8,556 nucleotides of DNA from positions 1 to 8,556 of the forward strand of contig DDWS01000055.1 of NCBI GenBank assembly GCA_002347685.1. Direction: 5' to 3'. The notes beneath the pieces were generated by a model. The model was given only the letters and a program-made list of their open reading frames with translations, was not told where the DNA came from and did not search any database. The position numbers were made by a program, and so were the translations under genes. Positions 1-4,993 of this stretch are shown piece by piece. The first letter of the stretch is position 1. The number at the start of each line of letters is the position of its first letter. This DNA comes from Syntrophaceae bacterium UBA2280. Lineage in GTDB: Bacteria > Desulfobacterota > Syntrophia > Syntrophales > Smithellaceae.

Positions 1-37
1 CTATATTATTGATCCATTCTTCACGGTTCGGGGCAAA

Positions 38-466
38 TTAAACGGCCAGGGCCTTCGGGCATTGAGCCTCATGGGGATGCGCGTTGCCGCTGTATACTTT
101 CAGCTTTTTGAGCATTTTTCTGCCCAGATTATTCTTCGGCAACATGCCGGCTACGGCGATGCGAATCACCCTTTCGGGCTTCTCTGCCAGCATTTTCCCG
201 GCAGACGTTTCGCGAAGTCCGCCCGGATAACCGGAATAGGAATAATAAATCTTATCCGTCAGTTTCTTGCCTGTCAGTACGATTTTTTCAGCGTTTACAA
301 CGACAATGAAATCACCGGTATCGACATGGGGCGTATAAATAGCCTTGTGTTTGCCCCGCAGGCGCGAAGCGATTTCACTGGCCAGTCTCCCCAGCACCTT
401 GTCGGATGCATCGACGACATACCAGTCTTTTGTTGTTTCCTGGGCCTTTGCGGAAAATGTTTTCAT
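38..466 (-). CDS. rplM: 50S ribosomal protein L13
   Basis: Structural protein of the large ribosomal subunit that binds 23S rRNA early in assembly. The 142-residue product matches the usual length and, from memory, follows the E. coli protein closely: DWYVVDA near the N-terminus, LGRLASEIASRLRGKHK, YTPHVDTGD, an AGMLPKNNLGR segment and LKVYSGNAHPH near the C-terminus. The frame opens further upstream at a TTG (475-473), but the ATG at 466-464 gives the MKTF start conserved in the family. It also has a GGTGA Shine-Dalgarno element 9 bases upstream (minus-strand reading of 476-480). The usual partner rpsI should follow on the minus strand. The 37 bases after the stop contain no start codon that stays open to the window edge, so rpsI must begin outside. 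Its own promoter is seen at 506-534. Identity is very secure. Confidence 0.98.
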   Translation of the reverse strand: MKTFSAKAQETTKDWYVVDASDKVLGRLASEIASRLRGKHKAIYTPHVDTGDFIVVVNAEKIVLTGKKLTDKIYYSYSGYPGGLRETSAGKMLAEKPERVIRIAVAGMLPKNNLGRKMLKKLKVYSGNAHPHEAQCPKALAV

Positions 467-505
467 ATTTTTCAATCACCACTTCTCGTAAAAATTTAAA
501 GGCGT

Positions 506-534
506 AAGCTACGTAATTACCGCCGGATTGTCAA
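506..534 (-). promoter_or_regulatory. rplM: Sigma-70-type promoter for rplM
   Basis: On the minus strand a perfect -35 hexamer TTGACA (529-534) is followed by a 17-base spacer and TAGCTT (506-511) as the -10 element, which is a weak match. Transcription would start near position 499, about 30 bases before the L13 ATG at 466. The -35 lies immediately after the U-tract of the hairpin at 550-570. The assignment is by motif only. Confidence 0.6.
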
Positions 535-536
535 GT

Positions 537-570
537 AAAAAAATTAAAAGCAAAGAAAAAACCTCTTTGC
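537..570 (-). terminator. Rho-independent terminator hairpin (minus strand, possibly bidirectional)
   Basis: A perfect 7-bp stem GCAAAGA/TCTTTGC (550-556 and 564-570) encloses a 7-base loop. Read on the minus strand it is followed by TTTTAATTTTTTT (549 down to 537), a strong U-tract. Read on the plus strand the stem is followed by CTGCTTTTTT (571-580), a weaker tract, so it could work both ways. The only minus-strand gene upstream is the AOR gene ending at 1632. The hairpin is therefore placed to stop AOR read-through that has crossed the patatin-like gene in antisense, and to insulate the rplM promoter. The stem has only three G:C pairs in seven, so strength is uncertain. Confidence 0.6.
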
Positions 571-615
571 CTGCTTTTTTCACAAACCGGGGCGTGCTTC
601 GCCTGATTCGGGCGG

Positions 616-644
616 TTGACAGCCCCCCGTGTTATTGGTAGAAG
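616..644 (+). promoter_or_regulatory. Candidate sigma-70-type promoter for the patatin-like gene
   Basis: A perfect TTGACA (616-621) is followed by a 17-base spacer and TAGAAG (639-644), which matches four of six -10 positions. Transcription would begin near 651, giving a leader of about 33 bases before the ATG at 684. An AGGA Shine-Dalgarno element lies at 669-672, 11 bases before that ATG. Spacing and position are good; the -10 is imperfect. Confidence 0.5.
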
Positions 645-683
645 TAGCACACTTTTTTGATAACAGACAGGAAATAATGGATC

Positions 684-1637
684 ATGACCTGGTACGGAAA
701 GAAAGTGGGACTGGCCCTGGGCGGCGGGGGCTTTCGCGGCCTGGCCCATATCGGCGTCATTAAGGTACTCGAACAGGAAGAAATCGGCATCGACCTGATC
801 GCCGGGACAAGCGCGGGTGCGCTGATCGGTGGCGCCTATGCCTGCGGGATGACACCCAAAGAGATTTCATCCAGAATCGACGCCTATCTGTTGAGTCCCG
901 AATTTGCGGACTCCACGCTCAGGTCCATCGGCCTGTCGTTTTCTTCCCGGCCTAAAAATTTTCTGAATAAAACCAGAACCTATGTCCAAAACCGTTACTG
1001 GGTCGCCCGGGCGTTCTTGAGTCCCGGTATCGTCCCTGCATGCGATTTTCAGTCTCTGATTGCCGCCATGATTCCCGATATTGACATCCGTCAGACCCGC
1101 ATTCCCTTTTTCGCCGTCACCACGGATCTCATCACCGGCCGGCAGATTGTCTTTTCCGAAGGCCCGCTTCGCCAGGCGGTGCTGGCCAGCAGTTCGGTCC
1201 CCGGAGCGGCCGAACCGGTCCGCCAGGGCAACTGGCTTCTTGCGGACGGCGGCATCGTCAGCCTTGTGCCAGTGCGTGCGGCCCGCGACGCCGGGGCAGA
1301 CACCGTGATCGCCGTGATGGTGGAGCGGGATCTTCCGGCAAACACCCGGATTGAAACAGCAACGGATGTTTTATACCGTGCGGGGGAAATCACAGCCAAC
1401 GCGCTTCAGGCCGAAGAACTCAAAGACGCGGATGTGGTGATCCGTCCGGCGCTCGGATCGATGCACTGGTCGGATTTCGGCCGGTCTAAAGACCTCGCCA
1501 AAATCGGAGAGGCGGCGGCACGCGACGCCCTGTCGAGGGTCAATGCCTGCCTTCCCGTGTCCCGGAAGATAGCCCGTTTTGCCGGACGCTTCTTTTCGAA
1601 GGACAAAACACCGTCCGGCGGCAGACAGACCCTATGA
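684..1637 (+). CDS. Patatin-like phospholipase / serine acyl hydrolase (RssA/NTE-like)
   Basis: Predicted esterase with a Ser-Asp dyad that hydrolyses acyl chains from lipids; the actual substrate is unknown. In the 317-residue product the glycine-rich oxyanion loop GGGGFRG is at residues 13-19. The nucleophile elbow GTSAG is at 41-45 (Ser43), a SSSVPG segment at 170-174, and the DGG motif with the catalytic Asp188 at 188-190. All dyad elements are intact. The order and spacing resemble the bacterial RssA-type patatin family. There is no signal peptide or membrane segment, so a cytoplasmic or membrane-peripheral location is likely. An earlier ATG at 677 is in another frame and stops soon, so 684 is preferred. 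The gene stands alone: divergent from rplM and convergent with the AOR gene, sharing 6 bases at the 3' ends. The family is secure; the physiological role is not. Confidence 0.93.
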   Translation: MTWYGKKVGLALGGGGFRGLAHIGVIKVLEQEEIGIDLIAGTSAGALIGGAYACGMTPKEISSRIDAYLLSPEFADSTLRSIGLSFSSRPKNFLNKTRTYVQNRYWVARAFLSPGIVPACDFQSLIAAMIPDIDIRQTRIPFFAVTTDLITGRQIVFSEGPLRQAVLASSSVPGAAEPVRQGNWLLADGGIVSLVPVRAARDAGADTVIAVMVERDLPANTRIETATDVLYRAGEITANALQAEELKDADVVIRPALGSMHWSDFGRSKDLAKIGEAAARDALSRVNACLPVSRKIARFAGRFFSKDKTPSGGRQTL

Positions 1638-3815
1638 GCCGCTCAACCGGGCTATTTCCGCCCTGGCTTCTTCGTTCAGATAATCCCACAGACCGATCCG
1701 TCGGAGGGTTTGAATTTCCGGCACGCCCTGATTTGTCCAACCTCGCTTTTGATAATACAGGCGGATCAGTTTAATCAGGTCTTCTTTACGATGCTTCAAC
1801 AGTGCACATCTTTTTTCGGCGGTTTCCATATTCGCGATTTGATCCGCAGACATTTGGAGTGCCAAGGCAAGCTGCGCATCGTTATAATCTTCTTCCAACT
1901 CATAGAGCGCGTCTTCCGTGGGGCCGATAGCCCGGTCGGGAATCCAGTCGTGCTCGAAGGTGGCCTCGCCAAAGGCCAAAACATTCATCACGCGCTGGAG
2001 ATTGATGTCGCGGTCCGTCTGCTCGAAAATCTGCTCCCAGGAAAGCTTTGTGCCCAGCATGGCGTTGTAGAAATCCGCGTAGAGCTCCTGGGTGGCCGGA
2101 TTAATATACACATCCGTGTTGCGTTTGAGAGAATCGGGATTGAACACGTCCACCCAGGGAAGTTTGCACAGCCCCAGATTGTCATTGCCCAGACGCACGC
2201 GCGGATAGGTAATGAGCGCCCTGACCTTGTCTTCGAAAGTCGGAAACGCACCCAGCAGATCCACCTTGACGAGCCAGGCGGCGGCATGATGCGCGCCGAT
2301 GTCGCTGGCGGCTGCGTAGGAGGCCTGCATGGATAACGACCGGTGCGTCCGGTAAAGAGAAAAAGGCAGCCCCTTGGCCTGCATGGCAAACTGCCGCAAC
2401 TGTCCGGCCGGATCGGAGTTTCCGGTTCTGGCCACGTATTTTTCTGCGACCCAGTCCATGAGCTTCATCATGCCCGAGGCGGCAATGGCCGTAAGCGGCG
2501 TCCTGCAGCAGGCGAGATCATGGATAAACTTGAGCGCGGCTTGCTCATCACCCCAGGTAAGCGCAAAGCCGTCGGTATCTGCCGCTGTCAAATAACCGCG
2601 CTGGTAACATTCCATGATAAAAGCCATGATCACAGCGGTGCTGATCGTGTCAATCCCGTAATTGTCGCAATGCCAGTTGGCCTCCATGATAAATTCCGGA
2701 TGCCACACGCCGAGATTGGACCCGAAGCCGGCGGCGGTTTCATACTCAGGGCCGTCCACCCAGGCTTTCCTTCCTGCCTGTTCACCGGAGGTCAGCGTCA
2801 CCCAGCCGCCTTTGGTGCAGCGCAGATTGCAGCCGGGAAAACATCCGTCCATACCGCGTTGCTCGAAGAAGCGCTCGGCATAAGCTTTCCCGCAAATCCG
2901 CCCAGCTTCGGGATGAGAACCATACTGGAAATTATTAACCGGCAGGGATTGATATTCCTGCTTGTTCATAAAGGAAACCACGCCGGCCGAACCCCTCAGG
3001 TGCATCTGAAGCGCCTGCGGATCGACTTCTTTGATGACTTTGTGCAGTTTCAATCCTGCGGCCTTCGCTTTGCCCCAGTCTTCGGCGCCGTAAGGATTGT
3101 CGCCGCGGGGGAAAGCGGCCAAAACCACAATCGCGGTGATGTTTTTGTGACGCATGACAGACCCCAGACCCGTGCGGCCTGCCTGCTTGGTGCGAAACAG
3201 GCCTTTTTTGCCCTCCACCGGTTTGGTGGCATCGAAATAGTGGCTGTTGATACATCCGAACGTGGTGTTGGCCGCCCCGATGCCGGTGGTGAGAAAAGCC
3301 ATCTCCCTGCGGTCACGGCCCGCACCAACAAACCGATCCACAAGGGTTTGTTCCAGTTCGAAAACCGAGTCTGCCAAAGGCGCTTCTGCGAGAGTCACTT
3401 CCGAGGTAAAACCGTCGATGACGATCATGGTGTCCGTGTCTGCAATACCGGTCACGGTTAACGCATCGAATCCCGCATATTTCAGGTAAGCGCCGAAATA
3501 ACCGCCGAAATTGGAGACGCCCGGGATACGGGTCAAAGGCGACAGCGAAATCGCCATGCATTTGCTCGATCCGGGAAACTGCGGAATTCCCCCCAGCGGC
3601 CCCGGTGAAAAGATCAGGGGATTTTCAGAATCAAAGGCGCCTGTCTGAGCCGTAACGCGCTGATGCAGCAGATAGAGCCCCAGGCCGCGGCCTCCGATGA
3701 AAAAATCACGCATCCGAGGATCAAGCCGGCTCGCTTCGATCAAGCCGGTGTTTAAGTCGATGGAAAGCGTCTGGTTTGCGTATCCGCGGCAAAGCGGTGA
3801 TTGCGCATATTGCAT
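1632..3815 (-). CDS. Aldehyde:ferredoxin oxidoreductase (AOR) family protein
   Basis: Tungsto- or molybdo-pterin enzyme family that oxidises aldehydes to carboxylic acids with ferredoxin as acceptor; related members reduce aromatic acyl-CoA. The 727-residue product is longer than the roughly 600-residue archaeal prototype. Visible are the N-terminal GGRGLG (41-46), a GPLGG segment (72-76), NFGGYFGAYLKYAGFDAL (102-119), and GRTGLGSVMRHKN (213-225). The first pterin motif is DNYGID (384-389) and the second DNLGLC (545-550), matching the family DxxGL(D/C) pair. The [4Fe-4S] ligands are probably Cys325, Cys329, Cys333 and Cys550. The first three are spaced Cx3Cx3C, whereas the prototype, as I recall it, has Cx2Cx3C. 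GPEYET lies at 355-360. The C-terminus ends in the family-like YYQKRGW and GVPEIQTLRRIGLWDYL. A strong GGAAGGG ribosome site (3822-3828) sits 6 bases before the ATG. No signal peptide is seen. No ferredoxin, electron-transfer subunit or tungstate transporter is adjacent, so the substrate cannot be assigned. Confidence 0.92.
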   Translation of the reverse strand: MQYAQSPLCRGYANQTLSIDLNTGLIEASRLDPRMRDFFIGGRGLGLYLLHQRVTAQTGAFDSENPLIFSPGPLGGIPQFPGSSKCMAISLSPLTRIPGVSNFGGYFGAYLKYAGFDALTVTGIADTDTMIVIDGFTSEVTLAEAPLADSVFELEQTLVDRFVGAGRDRREMAFLTTGIGAANTTFGCINSHYFDATKPVEGKKGLFRTKQAGRTGLGSVMRHKNITAIVVLAAFPRGDNPYGAEDWGKAKAAGLKLHKVIKEVDPQALQMHLRGSAGVVSFMNKQEYQSLPVNNFQYGSHPEAGRICGKAYAERFFEQRGMDGCFPGCNLRCTKGGWVTLTSGEQAGRKAWVDGPEYETAAGFGSNLGVWHPEFIMEANWHCDNYGIDTISTAVIMAFIMECYQRGYLTAADTDGFALTWGDEQAALKFIHDLACCRTPLTAIAASGMMKLMDWVAEKYVARTGNSDPAGQLRQFAMQAKGLPFSLYRTHRSLSMQASYAAASDIGAHHAAAWLVKVDLLGAFPTFEDKVRALITYPRVRLGNDNLGLCKLPWVDVFNPDSLKRNTDVYINPATQELYADFYNAMLGTKLSWEQIFEQTDRDINLQRVMNVLAFGEATFEHDWIPDRAIGPTEDALYELEEDYNDAQLALALQMSADQIANMETAEKRCALLKHRKEDLIKLIRLYYQKRGWTNQGVPEIQTLRRIGLWDYLNEEARAEIARLSGS

Positions 3816-3844
3816 ATTTTACCCTTCCGAAAAATTGTTGGCGC

Positions 3845-3873
3845 AAGGTAAAGCAATCACGAATTAAAATCAA
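3845..3873 (-). promoter_or_regulatory. Candidate promoter for the AOR gene
   Basis: On the minus strand TTGATT (3868-3873) is followed by a 17-base spacer and TACCTT (3845-3850). The start would lie near 3838, giving a leader of about 22 bases to the ATG at 3815, with the GGAAGGG ribosome site inside it. Both hexamers are imperfect, but position and spacing fit. Confidence 0.4.
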
Positions 3874-3995
3874 TCAGAAAAAGACTTATCTAAATAATTG
3901 TAAGGCTTTTCAAAATATGCTACGAAAGCAGCACCCGGGCGGCTGCAAACAAAATTGACCCGCCACATGACAACAGCGCCACCGGACACATATCC

Positions 3996-4023
3996 CCATG
4001 CGAGCAGGCAGACCGGCGCATGG
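3996..4023. repeat. 7-bp inverted repeat upstream of the exosortase gene
   Basis: CCATGCG (3996-4002) and CGCATGG (4017-4023) are perfect inverted copies separated by 14 bases. The right arm ends on the GG of the candidate -24 element at 4021-4036. It could be a dimeric regulator site or an RNA hairpin; nothing in the sequence decides between these. No known riboswitch was recognised in this gap. Confidence 0.45.
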
Positions 4024-4036
4024 TTTCCCCATTGCC
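4021..4036 (+). promoter_or_regulatory. Candidate sigma-54 (-24/-12) promoter for the exosortase-prsK-prsR operon
   Basis: The stretch reads TGG, eight other bases, A, then TTGC, which places GG (4022-4023) and GC (4034-4035) exactly ten bases apart as sigma-54 holoenzyme requires. The -12 half (TTGC) is perfect. The -24 half keeps TGG but lacks the following CAC. Transcription would start near 4047, about 21 bases before the TTG at 4068. The support is indirect: the operon encodes PrsR, a GAFTGA-bearing sigma-54 activator. No convincing sigma-70 promoter for the operon was found in the gap. Confidence 0.35.
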
Positions 4037-4067
4037 GGAGACAAACCGGCGGAAATGAGAAAACTTT

Positions 4068-4973
4068 TTGAAATTGAATAAAAGCATGCTGCATATTAAC
4101 ATCCGGGAATACCTCAACCGCAGAAACGCCTTGTTTCTCATTTTCGCGCTGGTTGCCTTCATCATGACCTATACGCCGATCCAGGCGCTCAGGTCGTCGG
4201 ATAAAAGCGAATACTACACACATATCGCCCTGATCCCGCTTGTCACCCTTTATCTGCTGTATCTGAAACGAAAAGAAATTCTGAGCACGCAGCATTATTC
4301 ATTTTCCCGGGGCATCCCCGTGCTCGCTTGCGCCCTCGCGCTGTTTGCGGGCGGTCAAATCTGGGGCGTAACGCTCGATCATAACAATTTCGCGTCCCTG
4401 ATCGCGTTATCGGTAACCATTTTCATCCACGGCGCTTTTCTGCTGCTGTACGGACCGAAATCCTACCGCAAAGCGATCTTTCCCCTGTGTTTCCTCATTT
4501 TTGTCGTCCCGATACCCACCGTGCTGATGGACGGCATCATCACCCTGCTTCAGATCGGCTCTACGGAATTCACCAACCTGCTTTTCATGATTTCCGGCGT
4601 TCCCTACGTGAGAGAGGGCTTTGTCTTTCATCTGCCCCAGATCAGCGTCGAGGTCGCCAAGCAATGTAGCGGCATCCGTTCCGCACTGGCGCTTTTCATC
4701 ACGGCGATCCTGGCCGGCTATCTTTTTTTAAGATCATCCTGGAAAATTGCCTTTCTGGGCATCTGCGCCGTCATCATCGCCATGTTCAAAAACTCAATCC
4801 GAATCATCACCCTGTCGCTTTTGGGCAACTACGTCGACGTCCGCATCCTTGAGAGCTCTCTGCACCGGGAAGGCGGAATTCCTTTTTTTATTGTTTCGCT
4901 CATCCTGATGGCACCGATTCTCTTCTTTTTAAGGCGGTCGGAAAGAACAAAGCAAGCCTCGACAGATCCGTGA
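4068..4973 (+). CDS. Exosortase (membrane transpeptidase-like sorting enzyme)
   Basis: Multi-pass inner-membrane cysteine protease/transpeptidase that recognises short C-terminal sorting tags (PEP-CTERM and related) on exported proteins. The 301-residue product has about seven to eight hydrophobic segments, roughly residues 20-38, 50-66, 83-100, 108-127, 137-152, 206-221, 226-240 and 270-288. The three conserved active residues are present: Cys200 in EVAKQCSGIRS, Arg245 in KNSIRI, and His266 in LHREGG. YVREGFVFHLP before the Cys is also typical. There is no fused EpsI domain. The LHREGGIPFF form and the residues after CSGIRS seem to differ from classical XrtA (EpsH) as I recall it, so the subtype is left open. 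The frame opens with TTG at 4068, with GAG 8 bases upstream; an ATG at 4086 gives a 295-residue form without a clear ribosome site. prsK follows after 20 bases. Confidence 0.92.
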   Translation: MKLNKSMLHINIREYLNRRNALFLIFALVAFIMTYTPIQALRSSDKSEYYTHIALIPLVTLYLLYLKRKEILSTQHYSFSRGIPVLACALALFAGGQIWGVTLDHNNFASLIALSVTIFIHGAFLLLYGPKSYRKAIFPLCFLIFVVPIPTVLMDGIITLLQIGSTEFTNLLFMISGVPYVREGFVFHLPQISVEVAKQCSGIRSALALFITAILAGYLFLRSSWKIAFLGICAVIIAMFKNSIRIITLSLLGNYVDVRILESSLHREGGIPFFIVSLILMAPILFFLRRSERTKQASTDP

Positions 4974-4982
4974 CCTGAAAGC

Positions 4983-4987
4983 AGGGA
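4983..4987 (+). promoter_or_regulatory. prsK: Ribosome binding site of prsK
   Basis: AGGGA lies 6 bases before the ATG at 4994. It selects that start over the nearby out-of-frame ATG at 4989, which reaches a stop after two codons. Confidence 0.75.
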
Positions 4988-4993
4988 AATGAC

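Noticed and set aside
1..37. Start of rpsI
   Set aside because: Every ATG, GTG or TTG on the minus strand here runs into a stop within the window, so the rpsI start must lie outside.
62..499. A plus-strand open frame opposite rplM
   Set aside because: rplM is certain by homology; the opposite frame is a shadow.
1650..1672. GGGC/GCCC hairpin followed by a T-rich stretch just after the patatin-like gene
   Set aside because: Only 4 bp of stem, inside AOR coding sequence, with an interrupted T-tract; too weak to call as a terminator.
1710..2336. A 208-codon plus-strand open frame opposite the AOR C-terminal half
   Set aside because: Antisense shadow of the AOR gene with no family features.
2343..3461. 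A 372-codon plus-strand open frame within the AOR gene
   Set aside because: It lies opposite a protein with clear AOR motifs throughout, shows no recognisable domain, and its composition is that of an antisense shadow in GC-rich DNA.
3928..3946. GCAGC/GCTGC hairpin around a CCCGGG palindrome
   Set aside because: Only 5 bp of stem with a 9-base loop and no U-tract on either strand, so not a terminator; probably chance.
3776..3958. A 60-codon plus-strand frame across the AOR start and the gap
   Set aside because: It overlaps the AOR promoter and ribosome site, has no ribosome site of its own, and has a low-complexity Lys/Asn-rich translation typical of AT-rich gaps.
3955..3960. TTGACC as a -35 box for the exosortase operon
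   Set aside because: No acceptable -10 hexamer occurs 16 to 18 bases downstream.
3870..4295. A 141-codon minus-strand frame over the gap and the exosortase start
   Set aside because: It conflicts with the well-supported exosortase N-terminus and shows no domain.
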